From Clostridia bacterium (GTDB lineage Bacteria > Bacillota > Clostridia > Christensenellales > Aristaeellaceae), in the NCBI GenBank assembly GCA_016295665.1, contig JAEDKS010000053.1, forward strand, positions 1-13,249: a stretch of 13,249 bases of DNA, given 5' to 3'. A program made the translations under genes and the position numbers. Below, in pieces: positions 1 to 6,369 of the stretch (position 1 is the stretch's first letter; each line of letters opens with the position of its first letter). The notes beneath the pieces were generated by a model, which saw only the letters and a program-made list of their open reading frames with translations, had not been told where the DNA came from and made no database searches.

Positions 1-1248
1 CGTGACCAGCGCAATCTTGTCCGCGGGGATTCCGCTGCCGTGATCGCTGACCGAAAGCGTGCAGCATCCATCCTCCACTCCAGCGGTCACGCTGACCTCC
101 TGCCCCGGTGCGCTGGCCTTGATGGCGTTGTCCAGCAGGTTGGTCAGCAGGCAGATGAGCAGGTCGGCATCGCCCTGCAGGGATGCCGCTTCGACACGCA
201 GACATAGGCGAAGCTGTTTTCCGATCAGCATCTCCCGCATCATGTCGTTGGCCTGCCTGAGCAGCTCACCGGCATCCAGACGCCGCTTTACCAGCACGGG
301 GCAGTCCGTCATGGCGATGAGCTGCATCATCTTCTGGCTCAGGCGCTCCGTGCGCACCGCCGCCTCGTGGATCTCATGGGCCGCCTCCAGCCGCTTCTCC
401 TCGGTCAGCGGCATGGAAATCAGGCTGTCCGAAAAGCCGATGATGGCGGTCATGGGGGTTTTCATCTCGTGGGTCAGCGCGCCGAGCAGCAGCTCACGCC
501 GGCGGGCGGTTTCCTCCAGCGCATGAATCTTCTGCTCCACGGTCTCCGCCATGTGATCGAAGGACGCGGACAGCTCCCCCACCTCGTCCCTTGTGCTGAT
601 TTTGGCGCGCAGGGCATAGCTGCCGCCGGCAATCTGCTCACTGACCTGCGTCAGGCGGCGCAGAGGGCGCAGCGTTCGCCGCAGCGTGAGGGGCAGAAGC
701 ACCACACAGAGCAGCATACAGGCAAGGAGCGCCAGCTGCGCGTTCCGGGTCAGCCGCTCAATGCCCATCATCGTGCCGGAGATGTCCTCGGCGGTGTAGA
801 CCGTGATGGGCAGCCCTAAAAGGGTGAGGTTCTGTGCGCATATCAGCATCGGGACGCCGCCCGTCCGGGTGATCCGCCGGGCGGTGATGGTCTTCGCATC
901 CACCGGCAGCAGCCCCATCGGATCCTGCGCGGTGATGTGATACAGATACGCCCCGTCCGCCACCAGCGAATAGGTGCATTCCCGGCTCTGCAGCAGATGC
1001 GCATAGCTCGCGAAGGTGTACTGAATCAGCGACCGCAGCGCCATCTCGTCCGTGCTGTACGGGACGCCGCCCGTGCGCTCCAGCGCGGAGAGATGCCCGC
1101 AGAAAATCTGCAGGTTCCTCTGTCCGCTCGCCTCGGCGTCATCCAGCAGCTGTATCGTCTGCTGGACAACGAAGAAGTAGACGCAGGCGCTGAAGGTCAG
1201 CATGATGACCAGCAGACAGATCATGGTCTGCTTCAACCACAGCCTCAT
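1..1248 (-). CDS. Membrane sensor histidine kinase (3' end outside window)
   Basis: Sensor kinase of a two-component system; it would autophosphorylate on histidine and pass the phosphate to the response regulator encoded just upstream. The 416 visible codons show a short cytoplasmic start, a first membrane segment (about residues 7-29), an extracytoplasmic sensing region of about 135 residues with no recognisable ligand motif, a second membrane segment (about 170-190), a HAMP linker (about 190-242), the HisKA domain with the H-box LTHEMKTP (His260 is the predicted phosphoacceptor), then the ATPase domain with N-box NLLDNAIKAS (about 368-377) and G1-box SDHGSGIP (about 399-406). The sequence leaves the window after G1, so the G2 box and stop are not seen. 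The ATG overlaps the regulator's TGA (ATGA), implying translational coupling; the SD GGAGGTGG lies just upstream. The stimulus cannot be read from the sequence. Family call is firm; the specific name is unknown. Confidence 0.93.
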   Translation of the reverse strand, partial: MRLWLKQTMICLLVIMLTFSACVYFFVVQQTIQLLDDAEASGQRNLQIFCGHLSALERTGGVPYSTDEMALRSLIQYTFASYAHLLQSRECTYSLVADGAYLYHITAQDPMGLLPVDAKTITARRITRTGGVPMLICAQNLTLLGLPITVYTAEDISGTMMGIERLTRNAQLALLACMLLCVVLLPLTLRRTLRPLRRLTQVSEQIAGGSYALRAKISTRDEVGELSASFDHMAETVEQKIHALEETARRRELLLGALTHEMKTPMTAIIGFSDSLISMPLTEEKRLEAAHEIHEAAVRTERLSQKMMQLIAMTDCPVLVKRRLDAGELLRQANDMMREMLIGKQLRLCLRVEAASLQGDADLLICLLTNLLDNAIKASAPGQEVSVTAGVEDGCCTLSVSDHGSGIPADKIALVT

Positions 1249-1907
1249 GGAACCACCTCCAGCCGGTACCCCAGCTTGTAGACGGTCGTGAGCTGCTCGT
1301 TCAGCCCCAGCTTTTTGCGCAGGGCCGCCACATGCACGTCCACCGTGCGCGTCTCACCGATGTACTCATCGCCCCACACCTGCCGAAGCAGCTTCTCGCG
1401 GGTCAGCACCATGCCCGGGTGCCGCATGAAGGTGCAGAGCAGCTCATACTCCATGGGCTTGAGCGCCACCGACTCCCCGCTCCTGGTCACCGTGTGGCTG
1501 TCCGTGTCCACGGTGATGTCCCGGTAGCTGAGACTTCGCTCCTCCGGCGCGCTCCGGGCCAGCACCTTTTCCATCCGCACCAGCAGCTCCAGAATATCAA
1601 AGGGCTTGACCAGATAATCCTCCGCGCCGAGCCGCAGCCCCTGAACCCGGCTCTGTACGTCCGCTCTGGCGGATACGTAGATCACCGGAACGCCCCGGCT
1701 CCGCATGTGCGGCAGCAGCTCGAAGCCGTCCAGCTCCGGCAGCATGATGTCGCACAGCGCCAGATCGAAGTGCTGCGCTTGGACCGCATCGACGGCCTGC
1801 TGTCCATCCAGCGCACAGACGGTCTCATACCCTGCCACATGCAGGTTGCTGTCCAGCAGCCTGGAAATGGCCTCATCATCCTCCGCGATCAGAATCCGCT
1901 TTTTCAC
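1245..1907 (-). CDS. OmpR/PhoB-family response regulator
   Basis: DNA-binding response regulator, 220 residues, the usual family length. The receiver domain (1-118) has the acidic pair Asp10/Asp11, phosphoacceptor Asp53 in LCDIMLPELDG, the switch Ser79 (VSA) and Lys101 in the LVKPF motif. The C-terminal winged helix (about 128-218) contains LKPMEYELL, the recognition-helix region VWGDEYIGETRTVDVHVAALRKKLG split across about 177-201, and the wing TVYKLGYRLE. The start is GTG at 1907, chosen because the receiver begins at once (VKKRILIAEDDE) and a GGGG SD sits 8 bases upstream; the reading frame stays open to 2390 but that extension reads through the intergenic region and the opposite gene. It overlaps the kinase by 4 bases. 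A promoter and a PhoP/WalR-like direct repeat lie directly upstream, so autoregulation is plausible. Confidence 0.95.
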   Translation of the reverse strand: MKKRILIAEDDEAISRLLDSNLHVAGYETVCALDGQQAVDAVQAQHFDLALCDIMLPELDGFELLPHMRSRGVPVIYVSARADVQSRVQGLRLGAEDYLVKPFDILELLVRMEKVLARSAPEERSLSYRDITVDTDSHTVTRSGESVALKPMEYELLCTFMRHPGMVLTREKLLRQVWGDEYIGETRTVDVHVAALRKKLGLNEQLTTVYKLGYRLEVVP

Positions 1908-1924
1908 GACCTTCACCCCGGAAC

Positions 1925-1953
1925 AGTATAGCATACCAGGCCCGCGCCGTAAA
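1925..1953 (-). promoter_or_regulatory. Putative sigma-A promoter of the two-component operon
   Basis: On the minus strand a TATACT -10 (1930-1925) lies 17 bases after TTTACG (1953-1948), which could be the -35. Transcription would start near 1918, leaving only about 10 bases before the GTG start at 1907, so the mRNA would be nearly leaderless. An alternative -10 is TATGCT (1935-1930), giving a slightly longer leader. The -35 resembles the neighbouring TTTACA half-sites. Prediction by eye only. Confidence 0.45.
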
Positions 1954-1962
1954 TGGCAGCGA

Positions 1963-1979
1963 TGTAAACGAGTTGTAAA
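1963..1979. promoter_or_regulatory. TGTAAA-N5-TGTAAA direct repeat, candidate PhoP/WalR-type operator
   Basis: Two identical TGTAAA hexamers (1963-1968 and 1974-1979 on the plus strand) are separated by 5 bases, an 11-base period that puts both on one DNA face. Read on the minus strand this is TTTACA-N5-TTTACA. This matches the published consensus of the WalR (YycF) and related PhoP boxes of Bacillus. It sits just upstream of the -35 of the two-component operon, centred near -53, and a degenerate third copy (TTTACG) forms that -35. The adjacent OmpR-family regulator is the obvious candidate to bind it. Binding is inferred. Confidence 0.55.
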
Positions 1980-2046
1980 TGCTGATCGCATAACGCGAGG
2001 CACCCCGGGCACAATAGAGTACAAACTGATGCGCTGGGAGGGTATT

Positions 2047-2673
2047 ATGTCCATTGCAACCATGCTGCTCACCGTTGTGGCGGTGCTCATCTTCTTTGGC
2101 GTGCTCCAGCGGGTGCTGGATCGGATGTACCTCACGGACAGGGCGGCGCTGCTGCTCGTCGCTGCGATGTTCATCGGCACGCTTCTGCCCAATCTGACCA
2201 TCGGACGCGTATCCATCAATCTGGGCGGCGCGGTGATCCCACTGGGCGTGTGCATCTTCCTGCTGGTAAAGGCGGACACGTCCTGGGAGCGCATCCGACC
2301 GCTGCTGGGCAGCCTGCTGACCGGCGCGGCGGTATGGGGGCTGTCCTGGTTCCTGCCGGATGAGCCGGAGCGGATGTGGATAGAGCCCACGCTGCTCTAC
2401 GGGCTCTCGGCTGGCGTCATCGCGTGTGCCCTCGGGCGCAGCCGCCGGGGCGCGTTCATCTGCGGTGTGCTTGGCGTGCTGCTGGCAGACATCGCCACCG
2501 CCGTCATTAACTGGGTTAGCGGTATCGATCAGCAGTTGGTGCTGGGCGGTGCCGGTCTGGCGGACGCCGTAGTCGTCAGCGGTGTGCTGGCGGTAGCGCT
2601 GACAGAGCTGGTGGGCGAGGTCATGGAGCGCATCAGCCGGGCCCGCCACACCCCCGGAAAGGAGAGATCGTGA
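2047..2673 (+). CDS. Polytopic membrane protein, probable DUF1614 family
   Basis: A 208-residue, very hydrophobic protein with about six predicted membrane segments (roughly 3-21, 33-50, 57-75, 86-103, 116-129, 137-157, 168-190) and a basic C-terminal tail. The signature INLGGAVIPLGVCIFLL (about 57-73) and the C-terminal GGAGLADAVVVSGVLAVAL (about 167-185) resemble the DUF1614 family of uncharacterised prokaryotic membrane proteins; this is recognised from memory. No catalytic motif is seen and the function is unknown. ATG at 2047 is preceded by GGGAGGG. The open frame extends far upstream but that part is antisense to the response regulator. The TGA overlaps the ATG of the SpoIIP-like gene by one base, so the two are probably co-translated and may act together at the membrane. 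No convincing sigma-A or sigma-E promoter is visible upstream on this strand. Confidence 0.75.
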   Translation: MSIATMLLTVVAVLIFFGVLQRVLDRMYLTDRAALLLVAAMFIGTLLPNLTIGRVSINLGGAVIPLGVCIFLLVKADTSWERIRPLLGSLLTGAAVWGLSWFLPDEPERMWIEPTLLYGLSAGVIACALGRSRRGAFICGVLGVLLADIATAVINWVSGIDQQLVLGGAGLADAVVVSGVLAVALTELVGEVMERISRARHTPGKERS

Positions 2674-3839
2674 TGAAACGGCTGGGAATGTGGCTGCTGC
2701 TGGGCGTGCTGCTTCTGCCCGCGCTGGCGCTGGCGGAGGGGACGGAGCAGGTCTGGCAGCTGGTGGATGCGTCCGGCAGACAACTGACCAGCATCTGCTA
2801 TGAGCCGGACATCGGTGACAGCTACCTGTCTGCGGACAATCACCTCTACCGGGTCATCGCCGTGGAGGACGGACGGGCCCTTTTGAAGGATCAGGGCGAG
2901 CAGACCCTGCCGGATGTCAGCTGGCTGGACATGACGGACGTGGCCCAGCCCGTCAGCGCGGTGAACGGCACCCGTCGCATCGCCTTCTACTGTACGCATT
3001 CCGACGAGAGCTACGAGCCTTCGGACGGCTATTACTCCACCACGGAGCACGGCTCCGTCTACCAGGTGGCACAGGCGCTGGCGGATTCGCTGACAGAGCG
3101 CGGCGTCACCTGCGAGGTCTCCGACTCCCTGCACCATCCGCATGACGCCGGTGCGTACCGCCGCTCCCGACAGACCGCCATGGAGCTTGTCAAGCGCATG
3201 CCGGACGCCCTGTTTGACATTCACCGGGACGGCATTCCCGACCCGGATGAGTACGCCGTGACCATCGGCGGCAGAGAGGCCAGCAAAATCCGCCTGCTGG
3301 TTGGGCGCGGCAACCAGAACATGGAGGTCAACAAGGAGTTTGCGCTGCTCATCAAGGCGGTGGGTGACAAGGTCTACCCGGGGCTTATCAAGGACATCTA
3401 CATGGGCAAGGGCGTTTTTAATCAGGACCTGCTTCCCCATGCGCTGCTGCTTGAGTGCGGCACCTACACGCTGAGCAAGGAGGCGGTTCTGACCAGCATG
3501 CCCATGATGGCCGACGTGATCAACCGTGCGCTGTACGGCGGTGTGACGGGCTCTGCGGGCACCTCGGATGTGGGCAGCGCCCGGACGGACACCGCGGGCG
3601 GCATCACCATGGGTGCCACGGACGCGCCCGCCGCGCAGGAGGCCGGTGCCTCGGGCAAGGGCATCCTGTGGCTGGTTGGGCTGCTCGTGGTCGGTCTGAT
3701 CGTTTACGGCATCGTCGCCACGGGCTCGGTCAAGGGCGGTATGCACAAGGCGGGTCGCAATCTCCATGAGATGACCGGCGGCCTTGTGGGCAGCAAGCCG
3801 GAGGAGGGCGAAAGGCCCGAGGGAGAAGACGAGGAGTAA
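2673..3839 (+). CDS. spoIIP: SpoIIP-like cell-wall amidase/endopeptidase with C-terminal anchor
   Basis: A 388-residue exported protein of the SpoIIP family. In Bacillus, SpoIIP is a peptidoglycan amidase and endopeptidase that works with SpoIID during engulfment. A signal peptide (about 1-21, ending ALA) is followed by a small N-terminal region, the SpoIIP domain (about 102-288), a low-complexity Gly/Ala/Thr linker, one membrane segment (about 330-350) and an acidic cytoplasmic tail. Family motifs visible: YCTHSDESY (His109, Glu112), HDAGAYRRSR (157-166), DIHRDG (His184), GRGNQNMEVNKEFA, YPGL, NQDLLPHALLLECG (Glu261); His and Glu residues are the likely zinc ligands. The usual first His of the YHTH motif appears to be Cys107 here, judged from memory. 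The ATG at 2673 has AGGAG 8 bases upstream; a GTG three bases earlier is possible. Its neighbours are a membrane protein and a two-component system rather than other spo genes, so a vegetative wall role is possible. Confidence 0.88.
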   Translation: MKRLGMWLLLGVLLLPALALAEGTEQVWQLVDASGRQLTSICYEPDIGDSYLSADNHLYRVIAVEDGRALLKDQGEQTLPDVSWLDMTDVAQPVSAVNGTRRIAFYCTHSDESYEPSDGYYSTTEHGSVYQVAQALADSLTERGVTCEVSDSLHHPHDAGAYRRSRQTAMELVKRMPDALFDIHRDGIPDPDEYAVTIGGREASKIRLLVGRGNQNMEVNKEFALLIKAVGDKVYPGLIKDIYMGKGVFNQDLLPHALLLECGTYTLSKEAVLTSMPMMADVINRALYGGVTGSAGTSDVGSARTDTAGGITMGATDAPAAQEAGASGKGILWLVGLLVVGLIVYGIVATGSVKGGMHKAGRNLHEMTGGLVGSKPEEGERPEGEDEE

Positions 3840-3843
3840 TAGG

Positions 3844-3882
3844 AAACGCACGCCATGCCCCGATGGGAGCAGGCGTGCGTTT
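3844..3882. terminator. Bidirectional intrinsic terminator between convergent genes
   Basis: Perfect 11-bp stem, AAACGCACGCC (3844-3854) pairing with GGCGTGCGTTT (3872-3882). The loop itself can extend the stem (TGCCCC with GGGAGCA, one bulged A). On the plus strand it is followed by TTTTGATT, ending the spoIIP-like unit; on the minus strand it is followed by a U-rich TTTCCTATT, ending the rnf operon. Stop codons lie 4 and 3 bases away on either side. Confidence 0.85.
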
Positions 3883-3885
3883 TGA

Positions 3886-5142
3886 TTACCTGGTTTCTTC
3901 CTTGGTTTCCTTGGCGGCCTTGATCTCGGCGGGCGCCTCGGTATGGGCCTTGGGATCGCTCACAGGCGCGGCGCTCTGGGCGGCAGCCTTGGCGGCGGCT
4001 TCCTTGGCAGCCTTCGCAGCCAGCGCCGCGTCAATCTTCGCCTGAATCTCAGGTGAATACTGAGGCTTGGGCTTGGGCGTTGCCATGGCGCCGGCGTCCG
4101 GCTTGACAGCCAGAATCGGCTCGGCGGTGGTACCCAGCTTGGCGTTGGCGTCGCGGGTATGGTCGCGCACCTTCATGACGATGCACTTCTTCGGGCACTT
4201 CTCGGCGCACTCGCCGCAGCCCGTGCAGGCGCGGGTGATGGTATGCACCTGACGGAGCTCGCCCGCGACAGCCTCAAACTTACAGGTGCGCTTGCACAGG
4301 CCGCAGCCCACGCAAACCTTCTTGTCGATGCGGGCAATCTTGCGGTTGTCCAGATCAGCCCAAATCGCATGGGTCGGGCAGGCCTCGTAGCACATCATGC
4401 AGCCGCGGCACTTCTCCCGGTCAATCTGGGGCAGATGGTTCACCATCTTGATGGCATCAAACTTGCAGGCCAGCATGCAGCGCTCGCAGCCGTTGCAGCC
4501 GACGCGGCAGTTGTCCGTTACCAGATAGCCGGCCTCGGCAGCGCGGCACTCCAGGCGGACAGGCTGGGAAATGGGCTGCATGCTCAGCACGTTCTTCGGG
4601 CAGGCCGCCACGCACTTGCCGCAGCTCTGGCACTTCTCCGCATCGACGACGGCGATCATGCGCGCCTTGTCAATGTGGATGGCATCGAAGGGACAGGCCT
4701 TCACGCAGGTGCCCATACCCAGACAGGCATACTTGCAGGCGCGGTTGCCGTCGCTGACCGTGGTCGCGGCGACGCAGTCCTCGATGCCGTGATACTGGAA
4801 CTTCGTGCGGCAGTTGGCAAGATCGCCCTGGCAGATCACGCGGGCCACCATCTTCTCGCCCACCGTGGTCTCCACGCCCATGATGTCGCCGATCTTCTTC
4901 GCCACATCCGCACCGCCAACCGGGCAGGCATTGGGCTCCGCCTTGCCGGCGGCAATGGCGTCAGCGCAGGCATCGCAGCCGGGATAGCCGCAGCCGCCGC
5001 AGTTGGCACCGGGCAGCACCTCACGGATGGCATCGCGCTTGGGGTTGGCTGGGACGGCGAAGAATCTGGAGGCGACCGTCAGCAGCAGGCCGAACAGCAG
5101 ACCCATACCACCCAGCACCAATACAGCATACAGAATGTTCAT
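3886..5142 (-). CDS. rnfB: RNF complex subunit RnfB, enlarged multi-ferredoxin form
   Basis: Ferredoxin-accepting iron-sulfur subunit of the RNF complex. The 418 residues carry an N-terminal membrane anchor (about 3-25), a [4Fe-4S] domain (Cys48, 51, 56, 73, within GANCGGCGYPGC), the conserved CQGDLANC...EDC stretch (104-123), then six ferredoxin-type Cys groups starting at Cys136, 171, 212, 245, 277 and 306. By motif count that is about seven clusters. Familiar clostridial RnfB proteins, as I recall them, are about 270-335 residues and stop after the group equivalent to Cys245, so the last two groups (277-287 and 306-320) look like an extra 2x[4Fe-4S] module. Some groups have CK in place of CP (CMLACKFDAI, CKRTCKFEAV). 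Residues about 335-418 are an Ala/Lys/Glu/Pro-rich tail, probably disordered or helical. ATG 5142 has GGGAGG 9 bases upstream. Last gene of the operon. Confidence 0.95.
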   Translation of the reverse strand: MNILYAVLVLGGMGLLFGLLLTVASRFFAVPANPKRDAIREVLPGANCGGCGYPGCDACADAIAAGKAEPNACPVGGADVAKKIGDIMGVETTVGEKMVARVICQGDLANCRTKFQYHGIEDCVAATTVSDGNRACKYACLGMGTCVKACPFDAIHIDKARMIAVVDAEKCQSCGKCVAACPKNVLSMQPISQPVRLECRAAEAGYLVTDNCRVGCNGCERCMLACKFDAIKMVNHLPQIDREKCRGCMMCYEACPTHAIWADLDNRKIARIDKKVCVGCGLCKRTCKFEAVAGELRQVHTITRACTGCGECAEKCPKKCIVMKVRDHTRDANAKLGTTAEPILAVKPDAGAMATPKPKPQYSPEIQAKIDAALAAKAAKEAAAKAAAQSAAPVSDPKAHTEAPAEIKAAKETKEETR

Positions 5143-5158
5143 GCTTCGTGTCCTCCCA

Positions 5159-5734
5159 TCAAATCAGGCCGCTGAAGCCCATGAAGGACACAGCCATCAG
5201 ACCAGCGGTAATCAGCGCACCGGGGAAGCCCTTCATCCACTGGGGCATAGGCGCCAGCTCCAGCCGCTCCCGGATGCAGGACAGCAGCAGGATCGCCAGC
5301 GTGAAGCCCAGGGCGGCGCAGCAGCCGCTCAGGGTCGCCTGCAGCAGGTTGTAGCCCTCGGTCGCATTGGAAATGGCGCAGCCCAGCACCGCGCAGTTGG
5401 TGGTGATCAGGGGCAGGTACACGCCGAGCGCCTGATACAGGGAGAAGGACAGCTTCTTCAGCGCCATCTCCACCACCTGCACCAGCACGGCGATGACCAG
5501 AATGAACGCGATGGTCTGCATGTACTCCAGTCCCAGCGGGATGAGAAGCACATGCTGCACAATCCAGGTGATGAAGGAGGACAGCGTCATGACGAAGGTG
5601 ACCGCCATGCCCATGCCCAGCGCCGTGTCGAACTTCTTGGAAACGCCCAGGAAGGGGCAGATGCCCAGGAACTGGTTCATGACATAGTTGTTCACCAGCA
5701 GGGAACCGATGAGAATGACCAGATAGGTGTTCAT
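5159..5734 (-). CDS. rnfA: RNF complex membrane subunit RnfA
   Basis: Integral membrane subunit, 191 residues, full family length, six membrane helices. RnfA and RnfE are homologous and form the core through which electrons cross the membrane and ions are thought to move. The conserved Cys residues are present: Cys26 in FLGICPFLG and Cys114 in TTNCAVLG, which with their RnfE counterparts are reported to hold an iron-sulfur centre between the two subunits. Other family hallmarks are VNNYVMNQFLG and GVYLPLITTNCA. The ATG at 5734 overlaps the rnfE TGA by 4 bases (ATGA), and SD GGAGG sits 7 bases upstream. rnfB follows 16 bases later. Nothing unusual. Confidence 0.97.
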   Translation of the reverse strand: MNTYLVILIGSLLVNNYVMNQFLGICPFLGVSKKFDTALGMGMAVTFVMTLSSFITWIVQHVLLIPLGLEYMQTIAFILVIAVLVQVVEMALKKLSFSLYQALGVYLPLITTNCAVLGCAISNATEGYNLLQATLSGCCAALGFTLAILLLSCIRERLELAPMPQWMKGFPGALITAGLMAVSFMGFSGLI

Positions 5735-6369
5735 GCCAGCGCCTCCTTCCGCTTCCGAATCAGCTTCTCAATCCCGGCGCGCACGGCATTGACCACGATG
5801 AGCAGGATGCCCAGAGTGATAAAGCCGCCGGCGGGCAGGGTCAGGATGCCAATCGGCTCGAAGGCTTCCGGCATCACCTGCAGCCCGAACACAGTGCCGG
5901 AGCCGAACAGCTCACGGATGGCGGCCAGCAGCGTGATGGCGATGGTGAAGCCCAGGCCCATGCCCAGACCATCCATGACGGAGGGCAGGACGGGATTCTT
6001 GAAGGCGAAGGCCTCCGCCCGGGCCAGAATGATGCAGTTGACCACAATCAGCGGGATGTACATGCCCAGGGAGGCACTCAGATCCGGCAGATAGGCCTTC
6101 ATCAGCATCTCCAGCATGGTGACGAAGGAGGCGATGATGACGATGAAGGAGGGAATGCGCACCTTCTCGGGAATCACGTTGCGAAGGAGCGAGATGAACA
6201 GGTTGGAGCAGACCAGCACGAAGGTGGTCGCCAGACCCATGCCCACACCATTGGAGGCTACCGTGGTGATGGCGAGGGTGGGGCACATGCCCAGCATCAG
6301 AACGAACGTGGGGTTCTCAAAGACCAGTCCATTCAGCAGGGCGCCGATGGGCGTTTTCTTATCATGCAT
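5731..6369 (-). CDS. rnfE: RNF complex membrane subunit RnfE
   Basis: Integral membrane subunit, 212 residues, paralogue and partner of RnfA. Six predicted helices; conserved motifs NGLVFENPTFVLMLGMCP (Cys29) and IVVNCIILARAEAFA (Cys112) give the iron-sulfur ligands shared with RnfA. The C-terminus is basic (IRKRKEALA), placing it in the cytoplasm. ATG at 6369 is preceded by a near-perfect SD (GGAGGTGA, about 8 bases away) that lies inside the end of rnfD, and the two genes overlap by 8 bases. In familiar clostridial RNF operons rnfG stands between rnfD and rnfE; here no space is left for it, and the tidy SD and overlap do not look like a recent deletion scar. Confidence 0.97.
   Translation of the reverse strand: MHDKKTPIGALLNGLVFENPTFVLMLGMCPTLAITTVASNGVGMGLATTFVLVCSNLFISLLRNVIPEKVRIPSFIVIIASFVTMLEMLMKAYLPDLSASLGMYIPLIVVNCIILARAEAFAFKNPVLPSVMDGLGMGLGFTIAITLLAAIRELFGSGTVFGLQVMPEAFEPIGILTLPAGGFITLGILLIVVNAVRAGIEKLIRKRKEALA

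Noticed and set aside
1705..2046. Upstream extension of the DUF1614-like frame
   Set aside because: It is antisense to the response regulator and the intergenic region; the ATG at 2047 has an SD and starts with a membrane helix.
1980..2046. A sigma-A or sigma-E promoter for the plus-strand unit
   Set aside because: CATAAC (near 1989), TAGAGT (near 2015) and TACAAA (near 2020) were tried as -10 elements, but none has a matching -35 at proper spacing.
1908..2390. N-terminal extension of the response-regulator frame
   Set aside because: It is antisense to the DUF1614-like gene and crosses the promoter region; the receiver domain begins at the GTG at 1907, giving the normal family length.
5159..6369. 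rnfA and rnfE as a recent tandem duplication
   Set aside because: They are ancient paralogues found in every RNF operon, with different lengths and clearly diverged sequences.
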